From the NCBI RefSeq assembly GCF_030056655.1, contig NZ_JASHIE010000008.1:1-64000 (forward strand): a stretch of 64,000 bases of DNA, written 5' to 3'. The notes below the pieces were generated by a model that saw nothing but the letters and a program-made list of their open reading frames with translations, did no database searches and was not told where the DNA came from. The stretch is from Flectobacillus rivi (lineage in GTDB: Bacteria; Bacteroidota; Bacteroidia; Cytophagales; Spirosomataceae). Shown piece by piece: positions 53,196 to 62,324 of this stretch; within the stretch, counting starts at the first letter, position 1; the number at the start of each line of letters is the position of its first letter. The position numbers and the translations under genes are program-made.

Positions 53196-54281
53196 ATGTT
53201 ATCAGAAATCAAGCTTCCTCCATCTATCAAATTACTCATTGGTCTTCTAACGGTATCGATTATCGTTTGGTGGATGTACCTATTACAAGAAATTCTCATT
53301 TTAGTCTCGTTTTCGGTGCTATTCTCGATGTTGCTCTATCCTTTGTGTCATCGACTTGAGAAATGGCATTTTCCACGAACCTTAGCCATCTTTGTATGTC
53401 TATTGGTTACGCTTGCCATCATGGCTGGGGTCATTAGCCTAATAGCACTGCAAATTGCCGATTTTTCAGATACCTTTCCTACTTTTCTGAAAAAAGGCGA
53501 AACATTCATTAATGAATTGCAATCTTGGGCGTCACACAACTTACATATTAGTCGTAAAAAACAAGTAACAGAGCTTCGCAATCAGTCGTTGACTTTGCTC
53601 AAAAATAGTGGCAATATCATTACTAACGCTCTGGGTACAACACTCAACTCGCTATCGTCGGCAATGTTGATTCCTATTTTTGTGTTTTTCTTTTTACTCT
53701 ATCGCGACTTTTTCCGTCGCTTCTTTTATCTAGCTTTTGGTAGAGGAAATCGTAAAAAGATAGACCTCGTTTGTACCAGAATTTACACTGTAGTACAGAG
53801 TTATTTGCTAGGATTATTTACGGTAATTTTGATTGTGGCGGCACTCAATACATTGGGCTTGTGGTTGCTAGATATTGAATATGCTATTTTCTTTGGTACA
53901 CTTGCAGCATTCTTGTTATTGATCCCCTACATTGGTATCATGATAGGCTCAATTTTACCTATGTTAATGGCGCTTATTACCAAAGATTCGCCAATGTATG
54001 CTGTGGGAGTGGCTGGCGTATTTTTGTTTGTGCAATTTTTAGAAGGGAACTTCATTACACCTCATATTGTAGGCTCAAAAGTAAGTATCAATCCACTAGC
54101 GGCTATGATTGCCCTGATTTTGGGAGGTCAACTTTGGGGGATTTCGGGTTTGGTATTGGCTTTGCCATTCATTGCAATACTCAAGGTAGTATTTGACAAT
54201 ATTGACTCACTAAAGCATTATGGTTACCTGCTAGGCGAAGCCGAAATTCATCATAAAGGTGGGGGAAGGATATTGGGATAG
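53196..54281 (+). CDS. AI-2E family transporter
   Basis: A 361-residue membrane protein with about eight hydrophobic segments, a charged cytoplasmic loop in the middle and the conserved IDLVCTRIYTVVQSYLLGLF and FFGTLAAFLLLIPYIGIMIG segments. Members of the AI-2E transporter (PerM) family export autoinducer-2-like molecules or transport cations; the substrate here is unproven. It has no operon partners. Confidence 0.9.
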   Translation: MLSEIKLPPSIKLLIGLLTVSIIVWWMYLLQEILILVSFSVLFSMLLYPLCHRLEKWHFPRTLAIFVCLLVTLAIMAGVISLIALQIADFSDTFPTFLKKGETFINELQSWASHNLHISRKKQVTELRNQSLTLLKNSGNIITNALGTTLNSLSSAMLIPIFVFFFLLYRDFFRRFFYLAFGRGNRKKIDLVCTRIYTVVQSYLLGLFTVILIVAALNTLGLWLLDIEYAIFFGTLAAFLLLIPYIGIMIGSILPMLMALITKDSPMYAVGVAGVFLFVQFLEGNFITPHIVGSKVSINPLAAMIALILGGQLWGISGLVLALPFIAILKVVFDNIDSLKHYGYLLGEAEIHHKGGGRILG

Positions 54282-54282
54282 T

Positions 54283-54374
54283 AGGCAAAAAGCAGCAAAG
54301 TGACAAAGGCACAAAGTGGTTCTAGTAATACAGAAACCACTTTGTGCCTTTATTACTGTTGCCTTTATGCCTTA
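54283..54374. repeat. GGCACAAAG / CTTTGTGCC inverted intergenic repeat
   Basis: GACAAAGGCACAAAGTGGTT on the left pairs with AAACCACTTTGTGCCTTT on the right around a TCTAGTAATACAG loop. Convergent genes flank it, so it should terminate both. It belongs to the same family as 8196-8280 and 236-340. Confidence 0.88.
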
Positions 54375-55112
54375 TTACAAACTCAACAACTCTTTAAATC
54401 TAATAGCTTGACGGCGAGAAATTTCGATTTTGTCACCACTTTCACGAAGAGTTACTTGCAAACCTCCCGAAAACCAAGGCTCGATTTTTTGAATATATTT
54501 TAAGTTAATGATATGTTTACGATTGGCACGGAAAAACACTTTAGGATCAAGACGTTCTTCAAGGGCATTCAACGACTTAAGAACTAATGGTTTTTGGTCA
54601 TCAAAATACAAACGAACGTAATTACCCATTGATTCGAACAAACGAACATTTCCTAGGCGAACAAACCAGCACTTTTCGCCATCCTTGACAAAAACTTGAT
54701 CGTTTTCGCTCAAAACTGATGCTCCTTCTTTGGCAGTATCTGAAATTTGCTTTTGGCGTTCAAACTCCTCCTCTACTTTTTGGATAGCCTCACTTAAACG
54801 ATGTAGTTCTATTGGTTTGAGAAGATAATCAAGCGCATTAAATTCGAATGCTTTAATGGCATATTCGTCGTAAGCTGTCGTAAAAATCACTTCTGGAACA
54901 TTGCCGTCCAACTCAGCCAATAAGTCGAACCCTGTTTTGCCAGGCATTTGAATATCCAAAAATAGAAGGTCTGGGTGAAGTTCATCAATTAATTGAATCG
55001 CTTCGTCGGCATTGGGTGCCTCGCCTACAATATTGATTTTAGGAAAATTTTCTAGCAAACGTTTCAATTCATTACGTGCTAACCTTTCGTCATCAACTAT
55101 AATTGCTTTCAT
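54375..55112 (-). CDS. LytTR-family response regulator of a LytS/LytT pair
   Basis: A 245-residue protein. The receiver domain has Asp53 (LLFLDIQMPGKTG) and the acidic pair Asp7/Asp8. The LytTR domain (about 145-245) contains ESMGNYVRLYFDD and FRANRKHIINLKYIQKIEPW, the DNA-binding half. The gene is 64 bp downstream of the sensor kinase gene in the same direction, so they are co-transcribed and are cognate partners. The target genes are unknown. Confidence 0.95.
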   Translation of the reverse strand: MKAIIVDDERLARNELKRLLENFPKINIVGEAPNADEAIQLIDELHPDLLFLDIQMPGKTGFDLLAELDGNVPEVIFTTAYDEYAIKAFEFNALDYLLKPIELHRLSEAIQKVEEEFERQKQISDTAKEGASVLSENDQVFVKDGEKCWFVRLGNVRLFESMGNYVRLYFDDQKPLVLKSLNALEERLDPKVFFRANRKHIINLKYIQKIEPWFSGGLQVTLRESGDKIEISRRQAIRFKELLSL

Positions 55113-55176
55113 TCGGTTTTGGAGTAATAGCGTTGGATATTAAAAAAGTATATTACTGAAGACTAATGCCTATTAC

Positions 55177-56268
55177 CTATCCTCGCACGATATGCGTGAT
55201 TTTAGCAAAAGGATTATCTTTATTTTCTACGACCTGACTCGGTATAGGAACGGTAATTTCAGCCGTCACTACATCTTTGGACGCTTGGTAAATTTTAAAT
55301 TTGGCATCAGCACCAAATAATAACTCCAAACGATGTGCTGTATTTTCGAGCCCAAAACCTCCCGATTCTGTGGTCTCTAAAACGCCAGTATTACTAATTT
55401 CGATTACGACTTTGCTATCAACCATTTTGGTTTCGATACTCACAAATCCTCCCTTCACTGGCTTTGAAACGCCATGTTTGATAGCGTTTTCGACCAAAGT
55501 TTGTAACAGCATAGGTGGAATTTGACAAGTAAGTGTTTCGGGATAAACATTCTTACGTATCTGCAAACGGTCTTCGTAACGGATTTTTTCGAGCGCCAAA
55601 TAGTCTTCAACTGTCCTCAATTCTTCAGAAAGAGAAACCGTCTTACGGCGGTCGGCCAGCAACGAACTTCTCAATATATTGGATAGCTGTGTCACTGCTT
55701 TTTGTGCTTTTTCGGGTTCTTCCAAAATCAAGGCGCGAATACTATTCAGAGCATTGAACATAAAATGCGGGTTCATTTGTGCTCGTAACACCTTTGACTC
55801 AGTTTCACGAATAGAAGATTCTAAACGAACTTTTTCGACCTCAATTTCTGATTTTCTTTCAAAATAATGAGACGCATAATAGAACAAAGTCCAAATCATC
55901 AATGGCTTCATAAAGCTGAAACTAAACTGTATGAAGAAAAATATCGACCAAAAGTCAGCATGCTCACGCTCGCGCAAGATGTAACCATCTAGCGGAATAT
56001 TGATACTCGCCATCATCATCGACATCAACACCACTGAGCCCAAAATACGAGGTACTACCTGACGAATGGGCATCTCGACCCAGCCATATTTTTTGATAAC
56101 TTTTCTGAAATTATGTGTCAAGAAAATGGCAAAAGCAATATTCAAGTCTGCCGAAATAAACCAGTCAATCGACCACCCAAAAGAGTTTACATAAATCAAT
56201 GCTTCATTGGCTAGCCAAGCTAACCAACCAACAATCTGTAGAGTCCAATATAATTTGATTCTTGGCAT
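55177..56268 (-). CDS. LytS/YehU-family sensor histidine kinase
   Basis: A 363-residue membrane kinase. The N-terminal half has four membrane segments (LYWTLQIVGWLAWLANEALI onward) without a large external domain, so it senses within the membrane or the lipid state. The C-terminal half begins with a coiled linker (ERKSEIEVEKVRLESSIRET) and the family motif MNPHFMFNALNSI with the phosphorylated histidine. The ATPase part has VENAIKHGVSKP and the FGLENTAHRLEL region. It pairs with the LytTR regulator downstream. Confidence 0.95.
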   Translation of the reverse strand: MPRIKLYWTLQIVGWLAWLANEALIYVNSFGWSIDWFISADLNIAFAIFLTHNFRKVIKKYGWVEMPIRQVVPRILGSVVLMSMMMASINIPLDGYILREREHADFWSIFFFIQFSFSFMKPLMIWTLFYYASHYFERKSEIEVEKVRLESSIRETESKVLRAQMNPHFMFNALNSIRALILEEPEKAQKAVTQLSNILRSSLLADRRKTVSLSEELRTVEDYLALEKIRYEDRLQIRKNVYPETLTCQIPPMLLQTLVENAIKHGVSKPVKGGFVSIETKMVDSKVVIEISNTGVLETTESGGFGLENTAHRLELLFGADAKFKIYQASKDVVTAEITVPIPSQVVENKDNPFAKITHIVRG

Positions 56269-56570
56269 TATTTCTTATCTAATTCGTCTGTATTAATAAA
56301 AATTTATGCTCGTATCAACAAGCAAATAATCGTTTTTGAATCATGCTAAAATGAGTTATCGACAATTTTCTATTACCTTCAAAATTTTATTTAGAGTAAT
56401 AACTCATGTCTGCTTTGCTCAGGAGGATTCTTTTAAAATTACAGTTAAAATAAGCACATTTATCCCACAAAATCATTGAATGGCATCAGGAGATGATAAA
56501 AGGTTTGGATTTAGGGTAGAAAACTATTAGTAAATGTATTTTTCAATAGTTACCTCCCATAATCAGGCAT
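56269..56570. other. Intergenic stretch without recognised features
   Basis: This AT-rich spacer between the kinase gene start and the Rpn gene terminator contains no TGTGA-N6-TTACA operator and no strong hairpin that I can see. It presumably carries the promoter of the kinase operon. Confidence 0.5.
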
Positions 56571-56599
56571 AAAAAAAGAAGCCCGTGGCGATGGGCTTC
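56571..56599 (-). terminator. Terminator of the Rpn gene, near-duplicate of 57506-57534
   Basis: GAAGCCC pairs with GGGCTTC around a GTGGCGAT loop. On the minus strand a run of seven T follows. It differs from 57506-57534 at two of 29 positions. Confidence 0.9.
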
Positions 56600-56616
56600 A
56601 GTCATTCTATTTGTTC

Positions 56617-57429
56617 CTAAAGCGATAAAATTTCCTGTATTGACAATCCTGTGGATTGTGCTATAATTTCCAAGGCTACTCCAAGTTTTTTTAATTCACT
56701 TGCCACCTCTCTTTTTCCATCATCTTTAGCTGTTTTGACTACCTCTTTGACCTCAATGTAGGTAAGCAAACTTTCTTGATATTCGGCGTACTGCTCTGAT
56801 GTCATATTGGCAATTTCGGCAACACCAAAGGCTTTTTCGAAAATAGGTTCTTTCAATATAGATGGTATTTCATCAAAGCTTTCTAACTTTTTCAAGAAGT
56901 AAATCCACTTGTCAAAATGACTCTCTAATTCGTTTTCTTGCTTATCAAAAAGAGGCATTTGTAAAAACTTAAAGTTTAGCTTATCGTAAAAAATTTCTCC
57001 GTATGGGTCTTTCAATTTTATACTTCTTAAAAACTTTTGTTTCTCCTCTTTTTCATCATATTGAAAATCTAAAATAGCAATCATATAAATAGGATTTAAT
57101 CTAAAATCCCATTCTCCACGTTTAGATTGTTCTCTTATGGGAAAAGTTGAATAGAAAAGAGAACGGTCTTTGAAGTAATTAACCTTTGCCTTTTGCATCT
57201 CCACAATAATTCGCTCCCCACTTTGAGTTTGGCAATGTATGTCAAAAATTGCCTTTCGCTCATGCGAGAGTTCTGCAAAGCTCTCTACATTACGAAAATT
57301 CAATTCCGTAATCTGGTGTCGAGGTGGTAACAATTGATTCAGAAAATCAATCAACAACTCTTTGTTAGCTTCTTCGCCAAAAAGCTTTTTAAAACCAAAG
57401 TCGGTATATGGATTAATAAATCTTGACAT
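56617..57429 (-). CDS. Rpn-family PD-(D/E)XK nuclease/transposase-like protein
   Basis: A 270-residue protein of the Rpn/PDDEXK_2 family. The N-terminal FINPYTDFGFKKLFGEE is diagnostic, and the nuclease site is Asp63 (IFDIHCQTQ) with Glu78 and Gln80 (VEMQK). The C-terminal half is helical, with a coiled, charged end (KTAKDDGKREVASELKKLG). Rpn proteins cut DNA and promote recA-independent recombination; they are often mobile and present in many copies. It stands alone between two near-identical terminators. Confidence 0.93.
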   Translation of the reverse strand: MSRFINPYTDFGFKKLFGEEANKELLIDFLNQLLPPRHQITELNFRNVESFAELSHERKAIFDIHCQTQSGERIIVEMQKAKVNYFKDRSLFYSTFPIREQSKRGEWDFRLNPIYMIAILDFQYDEKEEKQKFLRSIKLKDPYGEIFYDKLNFKFLQMPLFDKQENELESHFDKWIYFLKKLESFDEIPSILKEPIFEKAFGVAEIANMTSEQYAEYQESLLTYIEVKEVVKTAKDDGKREVASELKKLGVALEIIAQSTGLSIQEILSL

Positions 57430-57505
57430 CTTATTGAGATATAATTTACAGCAATTTACAGATTTTTCACTATTAAAATAAATCGTTCTTTGTGTGATTA
57501 TTAAT

Positions 57506-57534
57506 AAAAAAAGAAGCCCATGGGGATGGGCTTC
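57506..57534 (-). terminator. Terminator of the histidine phosphatase gene, near-duplicate of 56571-56599
   Basis: GAAGCCC pairs with GGGCTTC around an ATGGGGAT loop, with a T7 tract on the minus strand. It shares 27 of 29 positions with the terminator on the other side of the Rpn gene. Confidence 0.9.
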
Positions 57535-57556
57535 TTAACTTATAGACTTCTCAAAA

Positions 57557-58207
57557 CTAAAGACCAAACAAGTGCGTAGTATCGCATTCGAGTTCGGCAA
57601 AGAATGATTGTGTTTCGTAATCGTAAATCAGCTTGTACAGACATAAGTTCGAGTGCTCAAATGTATCCATTTCATGTAGAGGCTTATCGAGCAACATCGT
57701 CAGGATAATTCTCATGGCACGACCGTGCATGGCAACCAAAACAGTTTCTTCATGAGGACGAGACAAGATTGTCTCAATAGCTGGCTTTTGTCTTTCTAAT
57801 ACTTGCAAAGGACTTTCGCCTCCCTCTGCTGCCATATCAACGCCTCCTGTTACCCAACTTTCGATAAGAACTTTATAATATTCGTTATCTATATCATTTG
57901 GCACACGTCCTTCTCTGATACCCCAACTTATCTCATTTAATCCTGAATGTTGTTCCCAAGGGATACCTGATTCTATAAACTTATGAACAGACTGATGAGT
58001 TCTTTTAAGAGCAGATGTATAGACTTTGTCAAAATTGATATTTTTATAGCTTTGGAAAAATGCCTCTGCCTGTGCACGTCCAAGCTCATTCAAATCAGAA
58101 TCTACACCACTTCCCTGCACGATACCTTGGCGGTTAAATTCTGTTTCACCGTGACGTATCAGGTAAATTGTTTTTTTAGTAGGAATATTGCTTTGGGTAT
58201 TAGACAT
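57557..58207 (-). CDS. Histidine phosphatase family protein
   Basis: A 216-residue protein of the phosphoglycerate mutase-like branch. The signature LIRHGETEFNRQG (catalytic His19) and the second histidine in VAMHGRAMRI are present, together with an NELGRAQAEAFF helix. It removes phosphate from a small metabolite or acts as a phosphoglycerate mutase-like enzyme; the substrate is not determined by the sequence. It lies alone, divergent from the thioesterase gene. Confidence 0.92.
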   Translation of the reverse strand: MSNTQSNIPTKKTIYLIRHGETEFNRQGIVQGSGVDSDLNELGRAQAEAFFQSYKNINFDKVYTSALKRTHQSVHKFIESGIPWEQHSGLNEISWGIREGRVPNDIDNEYYKVLIESWVTGGVDMAAEGGESPLQVLERQKPAIETILSRPHEETVLVAMHGRAMRIILTMLLDKPLHEMDTFEHSNLCLYKLIYDYETQSFFAELECDTTHLFGL

Positions 58208-58464
58208 GCTATTTAGTTGATATGGAGTAATATAGAGCTATGAAAAATTGTCACAAAAATACATTTTTTAGGTGATTATGCTATCTCATGACTAAAAAAG
58301 AGATGATTTTTGACAGAAAAGTAAGTTTTTGTTAAAAAAATGATAATATAGCTCGCTATGTTAATAATGGATTTTTGACAGTTGGATTTAATCCAATAAA
58401 TGAAAAATAGGTCAAATCTCTAACTAAGGTTTTCTATCTTTAGAAAAATTTAATTCACTTCACT

Positions 58465-58887
58465 ATGTTTAATACTTCTTACAGCCTTGAGCAGTTAAAT
58501 GCCATGGGGCAAAACAATATGCTCAATCATCTGGGCATCGAATTTGTAGAACTTACTGCCGACTACCTCGTTGCAAAAATGCCCGTCGATCATCGTACTA
58601 AGCAACCAATGGGTCTTCTACATGGCGGCGCCTCAGTAGTATTGGCTGAGTCATTGGGTAGTGTAGCTTCTTTTTTGAGCCTTCCCGACCCTACCAAACA
58701 AACCGCTGTTGGTGTTGAAATTAATGCGAATCACCTCAAATCTGCTAAATCGGGTTTTGTATATGGCAAATGTACTCCTATCAAAATTGGACGTAATATT
58801 CAGGTATGGGAAACCCAAATTACCAACGAAGCTGGCGACTTGATCTGTGTAAGCCGATTAACAACCATGGTGATTGATATAAAATAG
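58465..58887 (+). CDS. menI: Hotdog-fold thioesterase, likely 1,4-dihydroxy-2-naphthoyl-CoA hydrolase
   Basis: A 140-residue PaaI/MenI-like hotdog thioesterase. The active region is LLHGGASVVLAES with Glu62 as the predicted catalytic residue, preceded by the MPVDHRTKQPMG segment. E. coli MenI (YdiI) shares this HGG-x-S architecture. The next gene is a MenF-type isochorismate synthase, which makes a role in menaquinone synthesis likely. A general acyl-CoA thioesterase remains possible. Menaquinone serves the SQR and cytochrome bd encoded earlier. Confidence 0.85.
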   Translation: MFNTSYSLEQLNAMGQNNMLNHLGIEFVELTADYLVAKMPVDHRTKQPMGLLHGGASVVLAESLGSVASFLSLPDPTKQTAVGVEINANHLKSAKSGFVYGKCTPIKIGRNIQVWETQITNEAGDLICVSRLTTMVIDIK

Positions 58888-58950
58888 GTAATAGCCAATT
58901 GGTTAGTGGAATTTTCTGTTTTTTTGAAACAAGTAAATTCTAAATTATGT

Positions 58951-58958
58951 TATATTTG
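58951..58958 (+). promoter_or_regulatory. Candidate -7 box (TATATTTG) for menF
   Basis: A perfect TAnnTTTG match lies 96 bp upstream of the menF start, with a TTG (58924-58926) somewhat too far upstream to be a standard -33 element. It would give menF its own promoter after the thioesterase gene, which ends at 58887. Confidence 0.4.
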
Positions 58959-59053
58959 AAAATGTAAAGATAGCTTACGGGATAATTTTACTCAACTATC
59001 TATTAAACAAATAGTTAACATATTTTTCAGACGTATATAAACATTTCAAAAAT

Positions 59054-60298
59054 ATGACTCCAACTTCGGAAACTCATATTTCGACGCAAGTGCCACAACT
59101 AGAATTTTTCTGGAAAACTGCAATTTCAGAAGGGCTACCTGTTGCCCTCTGGAGATTACCTAAATCCACTGAAAAACAATTACTTATAGATTTATCTGGA
59201 CGTACTAGCCAAACGAAAATCGACTTAGAGGAGCTTCCTTCAGGCTTTGCGATGAGTCCTTTTATTGGCGAATCCTTGTTTCTAAAAGGAGATTTGTACT
59301 ATCATTTTGATCAAGACAATCAATTGGTAGAAAACAATATTCATCCTAGTTCGGAACAAGCCCAAGAGTTTTTCAGAAAAGTTCAGCTCACCTACGACGA
59401 ACAACACGAGGACACTCCCATTTCATCAGCCAATTTTACCGTAAATTATACCAAAAACTTTGAGTCGCCCACCGAATCATCGCTTTACAACGAGATTACT
59501 TATGCCGAAATGGTATCTGATGCCATTGATGCTATTCAGCGAGGTGACATGCAAAAGGTAGTGCTTTCGAGAACAAAGCAAATTACTTTACCAGAAAACT
59601 TTGAGGTCGTTGAGGCATTCAATAAGCTTTGTGTGGCATATCCAAATGCTTTTGTATCGTTGGTGTATTTACCACAGGAAAAGGCTTTATGGCTTGGTGC
59701 AACCCCCGAAACGCTTATTAGCATGGACAAAGAGGGTATTTTTAGAACCATGTCCTTGGCTGGTACGCAATCAGCTATTGGACCAAATGGAGAAAAATAC
59801 CATCCTGCCGAAATTCGCTGGGCATCTAAAGAAATCGAAGAGCAAGCTTTTGTTAGCAGATATATCATTGAATGCTTTAAGAAAATTCGTCTTCGCGAAT
59901 ACTACGAAGTAGGTCCCAAAACTGTTCAGGCAGGAAATTTGATGCACCTCCGCACTGATTATAGTGTCAATACCCATGAGGTGAATTTTCCACAATTGGG
60001 CACAGTCATGATAGAGCTTTTGCATCCAACTTCAGCCGTATGTGGTATGCCCAAAGAACCAGCTTTGCGCTATATTGCCGAAAATGAATTGCATTCCAGA
60101 GAATATTACAGTGGTTTTTTAGGACCTGTAAATATTCATGACGAAAGCCATTTATTTGTCAACCTTCGTACGATGAAAATTCAAGGCAACCAAGCTACAC
60201 TTTTTGCAGGTGGTGGTATTACTGAAGATTCTAACCCAGTGAAAGAATGGTATGAGACGGAAATGAAAAGCCAAACGCTTTTGAGAGTTATTTTATAA
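59054..60298 (+). CDS. menF: Isochorismate synthase (MenF-type chorismate-binding enzyme)
   Basis: A 414-residue enzyme that converts chorismate to isochorismate, the first step of menaquinone synthesis. The C-terminal chorismate-binding domain contains MQKVVLSRTKQI, WLGATPETLISM, LAGTQSAIGPNGEK, LHPTSAVCGMPKEPAL and REYYSGFLGPVN, with catalytic Glu and Lys residues in these blocks. The N-terminal ~150 residues are the less conserved half. It follows the MenI-like gene by 166 bp. A siderophore-type isochorismate synthase would look alike, but no such pathway is nearby. Confidence 0.92.
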   Translation: MTPTSETHISTQVPQLEFFWKTAISEGLPVALWRLPKSTEKQLLIDLSGRTSQTKIDLEELPSGFAMSPFIGESLFLKGDLYYHFDQDNQLVENNIHPSSEQAQEFFRKVQLTYDEQHEDTPISSANFTVNYTKNFESPTESSLYNEITYAEMVSDAIDAIQRGDMQKVVLSRTKQITLPENFEVVEAFNKLCVAYPNAFVSLVYLPQEKALWLGATPETLISMDKEGIFRTMSLAGTQSAIGPNGEKYHPAEIRWASKEIEEQAFVSRYIIECFKKIRLREYYEVGPKTVQAGNLMHLRTDYSVNTHEVNFPQLGTVMIELLHPTSAVCGMPKEPALRYIAENELHSREYYSGFLGPVNIHDESHLFVNLRTMKIQGNQATLFAGGGITEDSNPVKEWYETEMKSQTLLRVIL

Positions 60299-60314
60299 GA
60301 TGTTTTTCATCGCA

Positions 60315-60365
60315 GATAAAGGAAAAGGGATAGTAACCGTTGGCTACTATCCCTTTTCCTTTATC
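60315..60365. terminator. 21-bp perfect-stem terminator of menF
   Basis: 60315-60335 pairs with 60345-60365 over 21 bp with a 9-nt loop. A and T runs flank it, so it can serve the convergent CorC-like gene too. Confidence 0.92.
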
Positions 60366-60429
60366 TTTTAAATATTAATGCAGAATTGCGAGTTACAATA
60401 TGTATTTTTTTAAAACTCTCCACTCAACC

Positions 60430-61737
60430 TCAATGCTTCATCGAAAAGCTTTCTGTTTTTCGCTCAATTTCTCCAATAATGGTCAATTTCACGGTATCAA
60501 TACGAGCATCCATCATGGAAATAATTTGGAAATTGAACGGATGAGCAATAATCGTTTCGTTTACTTCTGGAATATCTTCATTAATACTGATAATCATACC
60601 TCCTAAGGTATCGTAATCACCTTCTGGGAGATTCCACTCATATTTTTCGTTGAGATAGTCAATTTCCAAACGAGCTGACAATAGATATACTTTATCTTCT
60701 AATCGCTTCTCTATCAAATCTTCGTTATCATCATATTCGTCCTCAATGTCTCCAAAAATTTGCTCCATTACGTCTTCCATACTTACCAAACCCGAAGTAC
60801 TTCCAAATTCGTCTACAATCAAGGCCAAGGATTTGTGTTCTTTAGAAAAACGAAGCATTAAATCTTTGGCAGGCATTGCTTCTGGGACAATCAGAATAGG
60901 CTTCAAAATACTCTGAATGTCTTTAGGTTTCTTAAACAAAGCCACCGAATGACAATACCCAATTACATCTTCTAAGGTATCTTTATAGACCAGTACTTTT
61001 GAGTGACCACTCTCAACAAAAATTTTCTTTAGCTCTTCTATACCGTCCTCTAAGTCTATAGCTACAATTTCGGTACGTGGAATCATACAATCTCTCACTT
61101 TTACCTGCTTAAACTCAAGTGCATTGTTAAAGATTTTGGTATCTACTTCAGCTTCCTCCTCTGTCGAAATTTTACGATTAAGATTTTGCATATAATGGTT
61201 CAAATCTGTCAAACCAAAAGCAGGTTTTTCCTCCGAATATTCTAGACGAAGTACATTTTTGATAAACCAGCTTGAAAGTCCTACAATTGCCCATACCAAG
61301 GGATACATGAGCGTATAAATAATCCAGATTGGAATAGATAAAACCTCCAAAAAGCCATCTGGATTGAGTAGAAACACACTTTTGGGGGTAAACTCAGAAG
61401 TACCCAAAATAATAACAGTCCCTAAGATTGACGCAATTAGGCCAGGAACTAGACCTGTACCAAAAACGGGAAAATAGTGCTCAATCTGATGATGTAAATA
61501 GCCCTCCATAAAAATACCATAAGCTACTAAGGACAACGTATTGCCAATAAGTAGGGTGCCGATAAACTTAGAAGGATTTTTGATAAATCTAGAAATAATT
61601 TGTCCAGTGATTACACCTTGTTTGGCTTGTAGCTCAAAATATAACTTGTTAGCCGAAACAAATGCCATTTCAACACCTGAAAAGAATGCTGAAAAAACCA
61701 TTGATAATATAACACCTATTGCTTGTTGGGAGTCCAT
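60430..61737 (-). CDS. HlyC/CorC (GldE-like) membrane protein
   Basis: A 435-residue protein: an N-terminal DUF21 membrane domain with about four helices (IGVILSMVFSAFFSGVEMAF), two CBS domains (VRDCMIPRTEIVAIDLEDGI; LIVDEFGSTSGLVSMEDVM) and a C-terminal CorC_HlyC domain. Such proteins are linked to magnesium or cobalt transport; the Bacteroidota member GldE is required for gliding motility. Sequence alone does not separate GldE from other members, so no symbol is assigned. It is monocistronic, convergent with menF. Confidence 0.9.
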   Translation of the reverse strand: MDSQQAIGVILSMVFSAFFSGVEMAFVSANKLYFELQAKQGVITGQIISRFIKNPSKFIGTLLIGNTLSLVAYGIFMEGYLHHQIEHYFPVFGTGLVPGLIASILGTVIILGTSEFTPKSVFLLNPDGFLEVLSIPIWIIYTLMYPLVWAIVGLSSWFIKNVLRLEYSEEKPAFGLTDLNHYMQNLNRKISTEEEAEVDTKIFNNALEFKQVKVRDCMIPRTEIVAIDLEDGIEELKKIFVESGHSKVLVYKDTLEDVIGYCHSVALFKKPKDIQSILKPILIVPEAMPAKDLMLRFSKEHKSLALIVDEFGSTSGLVSMEDVMEQIFGDIEDEYDDNEDLIEKRLEDKVYLLSARLEIDYLNEKYEWNLPEGDYDTLGGMIISINEDIPEVNETIIAHPFNFQIISMMDARIDTVKLTIIGEIERKTESFSMKH

Positions 61738-62022
61738 CTGGGGTTGGTTTCAATTTTGAATTAGAAGACATAGATGTCGAATGCTTGATTGGTTAAATAC
61801 ATCTATATCTGTGAGTTAGACAACCGTATGTGATTTGATTAGCAACACAATACGAAGGTATGGTTTAGAAAAACTCACATTCTCTAAACATCAAATTGCA
61901 TATTTTTGGTCAAATTTCAAAAAGAAAGAGCGATTTATCAAACCGCTCTCCCTAAAAATTTGACATCTGTGGGCTTTTTTACAAAATCTTAATGTTTAAA
62001 TACTATGCCCAACAGCTGGATT

Positions 62023-62310
62023 TTACTTTTTCTTACCTTTTAACAAAGCCTGACGTTGCGACTTTTTGAGGTCTCCAACAGGCTCTTTTTTATCACTTTT
62101 GTTCGATTGTTCTTCTTTCTTCAAACGAATTTGTTTAGAGTACTGAAAGTAAAACAAACAACCTACAGACATCATCAGCCAGCTATAATGGTAAAAAATC
62201 TTTGTCCAAAAAGTATTTACCTCTGGCGGTGTTCCTGCACGAAGGTCAAGAACCCAAATTATCAAAAAGCCTAAAGCTGCTGACAGCAATAATATTTCTT
62301 TTCTGCTCAT
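62023..62310 (-). CDS. Small two-helix membrane protein in the cytochrome c maturation locus
   Basis: A 95-residue protein with two membrane helices (IILLLSA-region at the N terminus and YHYSWLMMSVGCLFYFQYSK) and a Lys/Glu/Ser-rich soluble tail ending in a basic KKSQRQALLKGKKK. It starts 14 bp after the CcmF-type gene stop and overlaps no other gene, so it belongs to the heme-lyase operon. Size and context suggest a CcmD/CcmH-like accessory, but I do not see a diagnostic motif. Confidence 0.7.
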   Translation of the reverse strand: MSRKEILLLSAALGFLIIWVLDLRAGTPPEVNTFWTKIFYHYSWLMMSVGCLFYFQYSKQIRLKKEEQSNKSDKKEPVGDLKKSQRQALLKGKKK

Positions 62311-62324
62311 GAGTTTGTGCTTAA

